Shown here in pieces: positions 51,780 through 60,527 of a DNA stretch of 64,000 nucleotides. Both the position numbers and the translations under genes were made by a program. The notes below the pieces were generated by a model, which searched no databases, was not told where the DNA came from, and saw nothing but the letters and a program-made list of their open reading frames with translations. Position 1 is the first letter of the stretch, and each line of letters opens with the position of its first letter. Source of the stretch: Bacillus sp. ZZV12-4809 (GTDB lineage: Bacteria; Bacillota; Bacilli; Bacillales; Cytobacillaceae); contig NZ_VCRN01000001.1 in the NCBI RefSeq assembly GCF_009849585.1, positions 124,001 to 188,000 on the forward strand, written 5' to 3'.

Positions 51780-52508
51780 ATGAAATCAGACGAACAAACC
51801 CTTGTAGAGCATTTAACAGACCTGAGAAAAGTGCTGATTCGATCCCTAATTTTCTTTATTGTCAGCTTTGCCCTATGTCTGTTTTTCATCAATCGGCTGA
51901 TACCGGTGCTGGCAAACGATCATGAGCTTGTTATGCTTGGACCGCTGGATGTCATAAAGCTGTACACGGGAATTGCCGGAAGCATCAGCCTTGGGCTTTC
52001 GCTTCCTTTCATTTCCCATCAGATCTGGCTATTTGTAAAGCCGGCATTAACAGAAAAAGAAAGCCGGGTGTCCTTAATGTTTTTTCCGGCTATTCTGTTC
52101 AGCTTTATCGGCGGGCTTGGCTTTGGGTTTTTTATTATATTCCCTGCTATTTATCAGTTTTTATTGCTGTTGGGTGAGTCACACTTTGCGATGATGATCA
52201 CGGCCAGGGAGTATTTTTCTTTTCTTCTGATGTCGACCATTCCTTTTGGGTTTCTGTTTGAAGTTCCCTTGTTGCTATTGTTTCTGACAACTATAGGCGT
52301 TGTTACCCCAGTCATGCTCAGTTCGATGCGAAAATACGCTTATTTGATCATGGCTGTTGTATCAGCTCTAATTACACCGCCTGATTTATTTTCACAGATT
52401 TTAGTCCTCGTTCCTCTTATCGGGCTATATGAAATGGGTGTTATATTTTCAAAAGTGAAATTCAGAAAACTGAAAGCAGTTCAGGAAACACCATCGAGTG
52501 AAATCTAA
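51780..52508 (+). CDS. tatC: twin-arginine translocase TatC
   Basis: A 242-residue six-helix receptor for twin-arginine signals. The N-terminal EQTLVEHLTDLRKVLIRS segment and the FFPAILFSFIGGLGFGFF/FEVPLLLLFLTTIGVV regions are family typical. Last gene of the unit. AGGAGGG precedes the ATG. Confidence 0.95.
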   Translation: MKSDEQTLVEHLTDLRKVLIRSLIFFIVSFALCLFFINRLIPVLANDHELVMLGPLDVIKLYTGIAGSISLGLSLPFISHQIWLFVKPALTEKESRVSLMFFPAILFSFIGGLGFGFFIIFPAIYQFLLLLGESHFAMMITAREYFSFLLMSTIPFGFLFEVPLLLLFLTTIGVVTPVMLSSMRKYAYLIMAVVSALITPPDLFSQILVLVPLIGLYEMGVIFSKVKFRKLKAVQETPSSEI

Positions 52509-52574
52509 AAGAGTTTAATTCTCCTTCTGAAAGGATATTTAATAAGAAAACAATCCTTTGGGAGGTCTATAAAT

Positions 52575-52916
52575 ATGAATGAACAAGAACATGTAATTAA
52601 ACAAGATGGTGAATTGGATACAGAAAATATTAAGAGCGCAATGGACAAGATGTCGAATGAACGGGCAGAAGTTATCTTAAGCAGCTTCGATGAATTTAAG
52701 AGCTATCTGGCGGAACGGATTGAGCTTGGCAAGAAGCTGGGATTAAATGAGGAACAGCTAGCCGTAACCGCTGAAAAGGTGGCTGGCTACCTGGCTGAAA
52801 ATGTGGAGCCCAAAAACCGTGAAGAACAGCTGCTGAAGGAATTATGGAAAGTCGGAGATGAGGAAGAAAGACATAAGCTTGCCCATATGCTTGTACGCCT
52901 GACAGAGCAGGCATAA
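52575..52916 (+). CDS. DUF3243 protein (YmfJ-like)
   Basis: A 113-residue helical cytosolic protein with the DUF3243 core ILSSFDEFKSYLAERIELGKKLGLNEEQL (about 35-63) plus VAGYLAENVEPKN. Function unknown. GGGAGG precedes the ATG; a terminator follows. Confidence 0.85.
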   Translation: MNEQEHVIKQDGELDTENIKSAMDKMSNERAEVILSSFDEFKSYLAERIELGKKLGLNEEQLAVTAEKVAGYLAENVEPKNREEQLLKELWKVGDEEERHKLAHMLVRLTEQA

Positions 52917-52920
52917 TATT

Positions 52921-52965
52921 AAAGCCGGAATTGTTGTTCGTAACAGTTCCGGCTTTTACTTTTTG
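52921..52965. terminator. terminator after the DUF3243 gene
   Basis: AAAGCCGGAA ... TTCCGGCTTTTACTTTTT; the T tract is on the plus strand and overlaps the end of the convergent gene. Confidence 0.8.
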
Positions 52966-53237
52966 AGATCTTTGTACAGGTTTATAAAATGACTCGGTTC
53001 TGACTTTACTTGAAAAGAGAATAACCCCCGGCTGGTATGCAGATAAAGAAAACCAATTTCACAATTGGAGCTTCTGTACGACATATCCCAAACTTCATCA
53101 AGGAGAAACTTTTCTGATGGCGAAAGGATATGATCCTCATATAAATAAAGATAAAGTTCCTGTTCAATGTATTGCTGCTGATTCCAATCGATTTTCCGGG
53201 TGACTGTTATAAAAGGGTGGGAAGCAATGATCCGCAC
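52956..53237 (-). CDS. hypothetical protein (93 aa)
   Basis: A GTG start five bases after GGAGG is preferred to the longer frame from 53279. The product (VRIIASHPFITVTRKIDWNQ... then YRSSNCEIGFLYLHTSRGLFSF) is a small soluble alpha/beta protein of about 93 residues. It has the look of a PilZ- or SHOCT-free single domain used in Bacillaceae; I do not recognise the family. Confidence 0.55.
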   Translation of the reverse strand: MRIIASHPFITVTRKIDWNQQQYIEQELYLYLYEDHILSPSEKFLLDEVWDMSYRSSNCEIGFLYLHTSRGLFSFQVKSEPSHFINLYKDLKK

Positions 53238-53310
53238 ATGAACCTCCAGGATAAAAAGGATTTGCTTCCATTGAAACATATAGCGGCGTGTGATTCAAAT
53301 GGCGGCTCTC

Positions 53311-53847
53311 TTAACCTGTGTATTCCTCACGCAGTATCGCATAGTAAGTCAAATCCACCAGCCTGCCATCTTTCATTGCATGCTGCCGCAAAATTCCTTC
53401 ATGCTTCATTCCTGACTTCTCCATAATCCTCCAGGATCCGGGATTGTCTGTAAAAGCAAGAGCATAAATACGGTTATGGTTCAGTTCTTCGAATCCAAAC
53501 TTAATAACTGCCCTTGCAGCCTCTGTACCATATCCTTTGCCCCAGAAGGGCTTGCCGATCCAATAGCCGATTTCTGCCCGTCTATTTGCATTGTTGCCCG
53601 TAATATTGATGAGTCCTATTAAGCTTTTATCCTCTTTTCTCGTAATGGCAAAAATCACAATCTTGCCTTTTCTCTCAGCTTCCAGGATGCTTGAAATAAA
53701 ATCCCTTGCTCCCCCCTCCGGATAGGGATGGGGAATATTTAATGTAGTTTTGGCCACATCATAATCGCTTGCGTACTTTTCTACCATGGGTGCATCGTCA
53801 AGGGTAAGGCTGCGAAGAATCAGCCGGTCTGCTTCAAGAGTTTTCAT
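53311..53847 (-). CDS. GNAT acetyltransferase, RimJ/RimL type
   Basis: A 178-residue N-acetyltransferase with TDRLILRSLT-like start (EADRLILRSLTLDD), IGYWIGKPFWGKGYGTEAARAVIKFGFEELNHNRIYALAF as the acetyl-CoA region and NPGSWRIMEKSGMKHEGILRQ. Such enzymes acetylate ribosomal-protein N-termini or small molecules. Adjacent GNAT at 53870-54346 reads in the same direction 22 bases upstream. Confidence 0.88.
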   Translation of the reverse strand: MKTLEADRLILRSLTLDDAPMVEKYASDYDVAKTTLNIPHPYPEGGARDFISSILEAERKGKIVIFAITRKEDKSLIGLINITGNNANRRAEIGYWIGKPFWGKGYGTEAARAVIKFGFEELNHNRIYALAFTDNPGSWRIMEKSGMKHEGILRQHAMKDGRLVDLTYYAILREEYTG

Positions 53848-53869
53848 TAGCGGGTCCTCCTACCTAACC

Positions 53870-54346
53870 TTAAATAACTGTTGTGCCTGCTTTCGCTACC
53901 TTCTCCATAAAAATAAATAGGGTTTCTTCTCTTTCCAGCTTTGCTGTCTTAAATCCCGCGTAACCAAGCTTTTCATAAAAACGAATATTTTTTTCGCTTT
54001 TGCTTCCGGTAAATAATTCAAATCGTTCTGCATTAAATCTACGTTCGATTTCCTTCATAAGTGCTTTTGCAATTCCTTTATTCTGAAAGTCCGGATGCAC
54101 CATTAGTTTGCCTATATGACATGTTCCATCTTTTTGAAAGGCTCTGACGGAACCTGCCAGTTCACCATCCTCTATGTATTTTAAAATTAAATAATCTCCA
54201 AAAGCCTTTTCAACATCACTGACGGTTTGCTTTAATGGCTCGATATTAAAATCTCCATAAAGTTCCGCTTCACTTCTATATGCCAGCTTTTGAATGGATA
54301 ATATTTTTTCCGCGTCGCCTATTTTTGCTTCGATAACCCTCCCCAT
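53870..54346 (-). CDS. GNAT acetyltransferase (158 aa)
   Basis: GNAT fold with GELAGSVRAFQKDGTCHIGKLMVHPDFQNKGIAKALMKEIERRF (about 62-106), the R/Q-x-x-G-x-A acetyl-CoA loop being QNKGIA, and FYEKLGYAGFKTA near the end. Substrate unknown. Possibly cotranscribed with the next GNAT. Confidence 0.88.
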   Translation of the reverse strand: MGRVIEAKIGDAEKILSIQKLAYRSEAELYGDFNIEPLKQTVSDVEKAFGDYLILKYIEDGELAGSVRAFQKDGTCHIGKLMVHPDFQNKGIAKALMKEIERRFNAERFELFTGSKSEKNIRFYEKLGYAGFKTAKLEREETLFIFMEKVAKAGTTVI

Positions 54347-54412
54347 AAATATCCCCCTCTATCTGCGATGACTTTTCAAAAAAGCGCACCACATCGTGAT
54401 GCGCCCTCCGTC

Positions 54413-55771
54413 TTACTCCACCGTAACAGCCAGCTCCCTGATTAATAGAGATGGCGAACCAATATAGCCTGTAGCCATGAATCCCATCGAGAATTCCAGG
54501 TCTGAACCGATTGCTTCAATATTATTCATAAGCTCATAAAAGTTTCCGGCAATCGTCATTTGGTTTACGGCGTTTTGCACTTTTCCGTCTTTGATATAAA
54601 AGCCGTTGGCCGCAATCGAGAAATCTCCTGAGACGGTGTTGGCACCGGAATGGAGGCCGGATAATTCGGTTATGAGAATGCCCTCTGGGACCGAAGATAC
54701 CAGCTCATCATAGCTTTGATCGGATGGATTGACGTAAAGATTGGCTGGAGCTACAGTCAAAGCTCCCTTATATGAAGCTTTATAGGCATTGCCTGTCGAT
54801 TCCACTCCATCTTTTTGAGCTGTTTTGCGATTATGCATCAAAGTGACAAGCCTGCCGTCTTTCACAATATCTTTCCTGGAAGTGGCCACCCCTTCGCTGT
54901 CGAAATTAGAGCTTAGCAGGCCTTCTTCCAAAAATGGATCATCTGTGATATTCAATGACGCTGCAGCAATGATTTCACCTGTTTTACCTTTTAAAGCGGA
55001 TTGCCCTTTTTGGGTATTTTCAGCTGAGAAAATCGGGATGTATGTCTGCAGCAGAGCGCTGGCAGCATCATTCCTTAATATAACTGGATAATTTTTGCTT
55101 TCTGCACTTTTGGCATTAAGCTGTGATAACGCTTCTTCTACAGCATGCCTGGCTATCTCCTCCGGATTAAAAACGGAAAAGTCTCTCGTAAACTTGGAGT
55201 ATTCACCATTTTTCACCTGATCTCCCTGCTTAACAATGACTGATACATAAATTCCGGCATGATTGGTCTTTTCGCTGAGATTTTGGCCCTTGCTGTTGAG
55301 GAGAACCCTTTCCGTTTCACTGCTGCTCAGCATGAAATAATCAGTCCCGGTTACCCGCTCATCATATGCATAGATATGCTTTTCTATTTCCTTAAGCAAA
55401 TTTATTTTTTCAGGAATCGTTACTTCAGCAAGACTGCTTGAATAAAAGCTTCCTGCCTCATACTTTTCGCTGCCGGCAAAGATTTCTTCCTGTACTTCAT
55501 CTTCTATGAATTGAGAGTTTTCCTTCGCATTCTCAATCAGAAAAGACAGGGACTCTTCATCCAGTTTTTCCGTGAAAGCATAGCCCATCCTGCCTTCGTA
55601 AAGGCCTCGGAAGGAGGTTCCGAACACTTCGGAAGTGTCGTAGGAATCGATTTCACCTTTATAGAGCTCACAGGCGAACTTTTCCTCCCTCTCATAATAA
55701 AGCTCCATATCTGTAAAACCGTGTTCCTTACCAAGATGAAATAACTTCTCTTTAAATTCCTGCAGATTCAT
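54413..55771 (-). CDS. pmbA: TldE/PmbA-family metalloprotease partner
   Basis: A 452-residue PmbA (TldE) protein. The AYDERVTGTDYFMLSSSETERVLLNSKGQ region and C-terminal SGDFSIAANGFYIKDGKVQNAVNQMTIAGN are family specific; there is no HExxxH, as expected for the non-catalytic half. With TldD it forms the heterodimeric zinc protease known to degrade unfolded peptides and process modified peptides. It follows tldD by one base. ATG at 55771 is downstream of AAGGGGG. Confidence 0.92.
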   Translation of the reverse strand: MNLQEFKEKLFHLGKEHGFTDMELYYEREEKFACELYKGEIDSYDTSEVFGTSFRGLYEGRMGYAFTEKLDEESLSFLIENAKENSQFIEDEVQEEIFAGSEKYEAGSFYSSSLAEVTIPEKINLLKEIEKHIYAYDERVTGTDYFMLSSSETERVLLNSKGQNLSEKTNHAGIYVSVIVKQGDQVKNGEYSKFTRDFSVFNPEEIARHAVEEALSQLNAKSAESKNYPVILRNDAASALLQTYIPIFSAENTQKGQSALKGKTGEIIAAASLNITDDPFLEEGLLSSNFDSEGVATSRKDIVKDGRLVTLMHNRKTAQKDGVESTGNAYKASYKGALTVAPANLYVNPSDQSYDELVSSVPEGILITELSGLHSGANTVSGDFSIAANGFYIKDGKVQNAVNQMTIAGNFYELMNNIEAIGSDLEFSMGFMATGYIGSPSLLIRELAVTVE

Positions 55772-55772
55772 A

Positions 55773-57164
55773 TTATTCGACCCCCTTGGTTCCGCCAACA
55801 GTCATTTCACTTACGCGGATCATCGGCTGGCCAACGTTGACTGGGATGCTTCCGCTCTGTGACCCGCACATGCCTGCACCATGATCCAGGTTATTCCCCA
55901 CCATATCAACCAGCTGGAGAGTTTTCGGGCCATTTCCTATTAAAGTAGCACCTTTTAAAGGCTTGCCGAGTTTTCCGTCTTTTACAAGATACGCCTCCAT
56001 GACGGCGAAGTTGTAATCGCCCGTTGTGGTATTTACCTGGCCCCCGCCCATGTATTTTGTATAAATTCCATACTCTGTATTTGAAATGATTTCTTCAGGA
56101 GTGGATTTGCCGTTGGCAATATACGTATTGGTCATCCTCGAAGTCGGTGCAAACCGGTAGGACTGCCGTCTTCCCGAGCCTGTCGGCTCCATGCCCATTC
56201 TGCGGCCCCCGAATTTATCAATCAAGTAACCTTTTAAAATCCCATTTTCAATTAGCACATTTTTACGGGCTTTTTCGCCTTCATCATCTATCGTAATCGA
56301 TCCCCACTCATTGGCAATTGTGCCGTCATCAATATATGTAACGACATCGGAGGCCACCTTTTCGCCGACCCGGTTTGCAAAAACAGAGTTTTCCTTTGCT
56401 ACAGATGTAGCTTCAAGACCGTGTCCGCATGCTTCATGGAAAATAACGCCGCCGAATTCATTATCAATGATGACGGGTAACTTCCCGCTTGGACATGGGT
56501 CTGCACCAAGCATTGTAACAGCAATGCGGGATGCCTCATTCGCATAATGCTCCAGGTTCAGGTTTTCCATAAACTCAAAGCCTTTATGGGCTCCAGGTCC
56601 ATAAAATCCAGGCTGTATTTTATTTCCTTCTGCTGCAATCGATTGGATAGCAAGGCGGCTTCGCACCCTCCGGTCTTCAACAAATTTACCTTCCGAGTTG
56701 GCAATCATCACATTCTGTTCTTCATCCAAATACCTGACTGTAACCTGCTGGATGCTGCTGTGATAGTTTTTTGCGATTTCATATGCCTTTTTCATCACAT
56801 CTACTTTGCGGAGCTTCTCCACTTCGCGCGGATTCAGAGATATTGGATGTGCTGCCGGAATGATCTCTTTATGCAGCTCTACAGGCTGAATGATTTTATC
56901 CCCTTTGATCGCCTGGGCAGCATTACCCGCAGCTTTCAGCAAGCCTTCCTTTGAGCCATCCGTTGTATAAGCATAAACACTCTGCAGCCCCTTAAATACG
57001 CGAATGCCGATCCCATAATCCCTGCCAGATAAGCTGCTCTCGATTTTCCCTCCCTGAAGCGCAAGGTTATTAGTGAAACGGTCCTCAACAAATACTTCAG
57101 CAAAGTCCCCGCCAGTAGCCAGGGCTGCAGTAATAACATCATGAATAACTGATTGTGAAAGCAT
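55773..57164 (-). CDS. tldD: TldD-family zinc metalloprotease
   Basis: A 463-residue TldD protein with the zinc-binding HEACGH (in FHEACGHGLEATSV, about 241-254) and the C-terminal conserved MVGNNLDHGAGMCGSQSGSIPVNVGQP block. It forms the active subunit with TldE downstream. GGAGGG precedes the ATG. The pair is standard for Bacillaceae and not linked here to a RiPP precursor. Confidence 0.93.
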   Translation of the reverse strand: MLSQSVIHDVITAALATGGDFAEVFVEDRFTNNLALQGGKIESSLSGRDYGIGIRVFKGLQSVYAYTTDGSKEGLLKAAGNAAQAIKGDKIIQPVELHKEIIPAAHPISLNPREVEKLRKVDVMKKAYEIAKNYHSSIQQVTVRYLDEEQNVMIANSEGKFVEDRRVRSRLAIQSIAAEGNKIQPGFYGPGAHKGFEFMENLNLEHYANEASRIAVTMLGADPCPSGKLPVIIDNEFGGVIFHEACGHGLEATSVAKENSVFANRVGEKVASDVVTYIDDGTIANEWGSITIDDEGEKARKNVLIENGILKGYLIDKFGGRRMGMEPTGSGRRQSYRFAPTSRMTNTYIANGKSTPEEIISNTEYGIYTKYMGGGQVNTTTGDYNFAVMEAYLVKDGKLGKPLKGATLIGNGPKTLQLVDMVGNNLDHGAGMCGSQSGSIPVNVGQPMIRVSEMTVGGTKGVE

Positions 57165-57319
57165 AAAGACCCTCCTTTTATCTAACTTTTCAAACTATTC
57201 TAATCATACCTTACTGTTTCTAATTTTAGTATGTTTTTTTCCTTTTTTGACCATTAGGGAGGAGGATTATGTATCGGTCTGGAGATGGAAATAGATTTTT
57301 GGCTGTACGGGAGTTTGGT

Positions 57320-57389
57320 CTATTTGCAGATTCTCGGTTCTATTTGCAAGTTGGGCTCGTCTATTTGCAAGCCCACTCACCTATTCGCT
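57320..57389 (+). repeat. four short direct repeats, period about 20 bp
   Basis: CTATTTGCA at 57320-57328, 57340-57348 and 57361-57369, and a diverged CTATTCGCT at 57381-57389. Lies in the 290-base gap before the tldD start. A small plus-strand frame across it has repeats as its only content and is not called. Confidence 0.7.
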
Positions 57390-57454
57390 GTTTAAAGAAC
57401 TTTACTGACAAAGCAGTTGCTCCACAAAAAAAGCGCCACATCAATGGCACTTTT

Positions 57455-58966
57455 TTATAATACCCCGGAAAACAGCCGGGCGAAGGATTCCTTCGACCTT
57501 TCCGCCAATCCTCTTTTATAATATTGGACAGGACTTAATTTCACACTTTCCTCGAGATCCTCTTCATAATGGGCGACAAGATCGCGGATCGAGCTTGTAC
57601 CGTACAAAAAGACATTAACTTCAAAGTTCAAATGGAAGCTGCGCATATCCATGTTCGCAGTTCCTATTGAAGCAAGGATACCGTCCACGATAATGATTTT
57701 CTGATGCAGAAAGCCTTTTTTATAGGAATATATTTCGACGCCATATCGCAGAAGCTCCGCAAAGTAGGACCTGCTTGCATATTGTGTCAGAAAGCTGTCA
57801 TTTATCTCAGGGACGAGAATGCGCACTTCCACTCCTTTTGCCGCCGCCACTCTTAATGCCGTGCGAATCGATTCATCAGGGACAAAATAAGGTGTGGCAA
57901 TCCAAATGGATCTGGTTGCGCAGGATATCATCGAATAATATAAATCACTCATTATTCCCTGCTGTGTATCGGGACCGCTGGCCACCACCTGGACCGCGCC
58001 ATCAAGCACATCATCATCGATCGGATACTTTACATCCCGGTATTCCTCCAGCACATCTTCCTTGCTGACATATTCCCAGTCCAGGAGAAAGACCGTATGC
58101 AATGTATACACAGCCTCCCCCTTCAAAAGCATATGTGTATCCCGCCAGAAACCGATTTTTTCATCTTCACCCAGGTATTCAACGCCTACATTCAGTCCGC
58201 CCACAAAGCCAACTTTCCCATCAATTACAACAATTTTGCGGTGATTTCTAAAGTTGAACTTCTGATTGAAAAAACCGTACTTCAGTGGAGAAAATGGCCG
58301 CACTTTAATGCCTGCCTCCTCCATCGACTGCAAATCCTCCAGTGAGATTCCCATGCTGCCTGCTGCATCAAAAATAAACAGTACTTCCACCCCCTGCCTG
58401 GCTTTGTCGATCAGGATATTGATGATTTCCTTGCCAAGCCTGTCAGAGCGGAAAATATAATACTCAATATGGATAAATTCCTTTGCTTCACGCAGCTTGT
58501 TCTTGATTTCATTAAATGTCTCCCCGCCATTTTTAAGGATTTTCGCCCGTGAATTAGTGCTGAGCGGGGTCAATGCCACATTATTGGCGAATTTTGCAAA
58601 GCAGTGCTGGCTGTCCTGGAGGAAAGATATATCTGGCGTGTCTTCCCTTTTCATCAGCCTTTTCCATTCATCCCTGTCCCGGCTTCTTTTGCTTTTAAAC
58701 AGGTAGCCTTTCAAATATAGCTGCCCGGAAAACAGGTAAAACAGATAACCGGCAACTGGAAAAAACACCAGCACATACATCCACAGCAGAGTTTGATTAG
58801 GGCTTCGATTCTCGAGCATCAAGGATATAGCGCTGATAATGATAACAGCTGCATAAAGCAGGGCAGCACTGATTTTAATGGGTGAGCTGGCATCCGTGAA
58901 AAAGATCATATACACAGATGCAATCAGGATAAACACAAAAATGGATTCCACTCTTCTTTTTTTCAT
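57455..58966 (-). CDS. cls: cardiolipin synthase
   Basis: A 503-residue phospholipase-D-type enzyme joining two phosphatidylglycerols. Two N-terminal membrane helices (about 9-50), then two HKD motifs: NHRKIVVIDG in the first half (about 241-250) and LHQKIIIVDG in the second (about 420-429). The C-terminal ERSKESFARLFSGVL is typical of Bacillus ClsA. No adjoining partner gene. Confidence 0.95.
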   Translation of the reverse strand: MKKRRVESIFVFILIASVYMIFFTDASSPIKISAALLYAAVIIISAISLMLENRSPNQTLLWMYVLVFFPVAGYLFYLFSGQLYLKGYLFKSKRSRDRDEWKRLMKREDTPDISFLQDSQHCFAKFANNVALTPLSTNSRAKILKNGGETFNEIKNKLREAKEFIHIEYYIFRSDRLGKEIINILIDKARQGVEVLFIFDAAGSMGISLEDLQSMEEAGIKVRPFSPLKYGFFNQKFNFRNHRKIVVIDGKVGFVGGLNVGVEYLGEDEKIGFWRDTHMLLKGEAVYTLHTVFLLDWEYVSKEDVLEEYRDVKYPIDDDVLDGAVQVVASGPDTQQGIMSDLYYSMISCATRSIWIATPYFVPDESIRTALRVAAAKGVEVRILVPEINDSFLTQYASRSYFAELLRYGVEIYSYKKGFLHQKIIIVDGILASIGTANMDMRSFHLNFEVNVFLYGTSSIRDLVAHYEEDLEESVKLSPVQYYKRGLAERSKESFARLFSGVL

Positions 58967-59088
58967 AGGCCACTACTCCTAAAAAGGTTACTACAATATG
59001 TATGTTTTCCTTATACCCTTTTTGATGCCATATAGAAACCAGGCAACATTAGCTTTTCCCATTTTCAGGACAAGAAAGCATGATTCGG

Positions 59089-59126
59089 AAAAAAAGAAGA
59101 GCCTTGCGGCTATCGCAAAACTCTAT
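59089..59126 (-). terminator. terminator of the 57-residue membrane protein gene
   Basis: Minus strand: GAGTTTTGCG, ATAGC, CGCAAGGCTC, TTCTTTTTTT. Confidence 0.8.
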
Positions 59127-59128
59127 GG

Positions 59129-59302
59129 CTATTGTCCCCCTCCGGTATAATGCTTGTCACCCATCGTATAATTCGAGCTCTCCCCTGGCCTTTCACTTGG
59201 GCTGATGCCTTTTTGCATTGTATTGTTAATCTTCTTCCTCTTGCGGTCAATACAATAAGCGAAAACCAGAGTCGCCAAAATTAAGCCAAACAGCACTCCC
59301 AT
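59129..59302 (-). CDS. 57-residue single-helix membrane protein
   Basis: ATG after a strong AAAAGGAGGAAG; MGVLFGLILATLVFAYCIDR forms one membrane helix, followed by a basic stretch KRKKINNTM and a polar, Gly-rich end YTGGGQ. Clear own terminator. Likely a real small protein, family unrecognised. Confidence 0.65.
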   Translation of the reverse strand: MGVLFGLILATLVFAYCIDRKRKKINNTMQKGISPSERPGESSNYTMGDKHYTGGGQ

Positions 59303-59409
59303 TCTTCTTCCTCCTTTTTATATGTATATTCAATATTCATGAGCGATTGCTTACAAACCGGGGTTTAGAAAGTATCTTTTCAAAGATTTTTTGTCTTTGA
59401 ATTATGCCC

Positions 59410-59485
59410 GTTGATTGCAGTGAAAGGCACGCAGCGAACCCGCGGGGAGGAATGCGAGCCTCCTCGGCTTCGCCTGCGGGGATGC
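59410..59485. repeat. dispersed palindromic element, truncated copy
   Basis: Begins GTTGATTGCAG like the copy at 5516 and carries CGGGGAGGAATGCGAGCCTCCTCGG and CCTGCGGGG; the right half is missing and a terminator (59487-59519) directly follows. Confidence 0.65.
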
Positions 59486-59486
59486 C

Positions 59487-59519
59487 AAAAAAAGAGAGCT
59501 ATACTTATAGCTCCCTCTC
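59487..59519 (-). terminator. terminator of the Gln-rich small protein gene
   Basis: Minus strand: GAGGGAGCTATAAGTATAGCTCTCTTTTTTT. Confidence 0.9.
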
Positions 59520-59523
59520 AGTA

Positions 59524-59667
59524 TTACTTCCTCATATTCTCCTGGTCCTTCAGGCGGTTTTGCTGATCCGGCTTACGCTCCTGATCTTTTATTGACTGTT
59601 GTTGCTGCTGCCGGGAATCCTGCCCTTTTACAATCTCTTTTAAGTCCTTGCTGTTATTCTCGGCCAT
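59524..59667 (-). CDS. 47-residue Gln/Lys-rich hydrophilic protein
   Basis: MAENNSKDLKEIVKGQDSRQ then a Gln5 run, IKDQERKPDQQNRLKDQENMRK: a wholly hydrophilic, repetitive (KDQE) short protein. ATG follows CAGGAGGG. Resembles small spore-associated or stress proteins by composition only. Confidence 0.6.
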   Translation of the reverse strand: MAENNSKDLKEIVKGQDSRQQQQQSIKDQERKPDQQNRLKDQENMRK

Positions 59668-59765
59668 GCTGATCCCTCCTGTACTTTTTTTATCCTGTTC
59701 CCTTATCAAAGCAAATAAAACAATTTTTCTTCGGTATTTTCATATTAATTGTTGCTTTAGTCTAT

Positions 59766-59880
59766 TGAACCGCGGGGCGGGCGAGGACTCCTCCTGGACG
59801 CTGCCTATCCTGCTTCTCCCGCTGGACTTGAATAAGCTTCCATCAGTAATATACATTTTCGAGGACCTCGCATCATCAAC
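59766..59880. repeat. dispersed palindromic element, degenerate copy
   Basis: Starts GAACCGCGGGGCGG, contains GACTCCTCC and CTCCCGCTGG, and ends TACATTTTCGAGGACCTCGCATCATCAACTCAG, which parallels the right end of the copy at 5516-5806 (GCATTTTCGAGGATCTCGCA ... ATCAACTCAG). Confidence 0.5.
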
Positions 59881-59990
59881 TCAGTAAATCATCTGCAAAC
59901 ATCAGCAAACCTTGAGAAACAGCCTTTTTTAAAAGGATTTTTCCCAAGCAAAGAGAATCTTATGGGTAGGTAAAAAAAGGAGTGACCCCG

Positions 59991-60488
59991 ATGGAAATTA
60001 GGCTTCTGCACCCGGATGATGCTGAGATGTACAAAGAGTTAAGATTGGAAGGATTAAAAAAGAACCCGGAAGCTTTTGGTTCAAGCTATGAGGAGGAAGC
60101 CAGCCGCCCTCCTGAATTGTATGGTGAAAGATTTAAGGCGGAAAATTCCTTCCACTTCGGCGCGTTCGAAAATGGTAAGCTGATTGGTGTTGTCAGTTTA
60201 GTAAGGGATACCGGGCTAAAAATGAAGCACCGCTCCAATATTTATGCGATGTATGTGACAGAGTCCGCCCGAGAGAATGGAGTCGGCAAGAGCCTTATCA
60301 GCAAGGCTGTGGAAAAGGCACGGTCATGGGACGGGGTGGAACAAATCCACCTGGCTGTTATGTCTGAAAATATGCCTGCTAAAAAGCTTTATGCTTCTTT
60401 AGGCTTCGAGGTTTACGGTACGGAGAGGCACGCACTGAAGATGGATGGAAGGTACTATGATGAAGACCTGATGGCACTGTTTTTATAA
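59991..60488 (+). CDS. GNAT acetyltransferase (165 aa)
   Basis: Full GNAT fold: IRLLHPDDAEMYKELRLEGLKKNPEAFGSSYEEE at the start, IYAMYVTESARENGVGKSLISKAVEKAR with the RENGVG acetyl-CoA loop, and ENMPAKKLYASLGFEVYGTERHALK. Similar proteins acetylate polyamines or antibiotics; substrate not determined. The ATG after GGAGTGACC is preferred to an upstream GTG. Confidence 0.88.
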   Translation: MEIRLLHPDDAEMYKELRLEGLKKNPEAFGSSYEEEASRPPELYGERFKAENSFHFGAFENGKLIGVVSLVRDTGLKMKHRSNIYAMYVTESARENGVGKSLISKAVEKARSWDGVEQIHLAVMSENMPAKKLYASLGFEVYGTERHALKMDGRYYDEDLMALFL

Positions 60489-60489
60489 T

Positions 60490-60527
60490 AAAAGGCAGCT
60501 TCCTGTTTGAGGGGGCTGCCTTCTTCT
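60490..60527 (+). terminator. terminator of the GNAT gene
   Basis: AAGGCAGC ... GGCTGCCTT then CTTCTC; modest T tract. Confidence 0.6.

Noticed and set aside
55773-57164. TldD/TldE as part of a peptide natural-product cluster
   Set aside because: No precursor peptide, modifying enzyme or transporter adjoins; the pair is a housekeeping arrangement in this family.
57320-57389. CRISPR array
   Set aside because: Repeats are only 9 bp with about 11-bp spacers and no cas genes.
57269-57460. 63-codon plus-strand frame
   Set aside because: Mostly the CTATTTGCA repeats and the terminal antisense of cls; no convincing ribosome spacing or family.
59404-59595. 63-codon plus-strand frame
   Set aside because: Consists of a truncated dispersed repeat plus the antisense of the Gln-rich small gene and its terminator.
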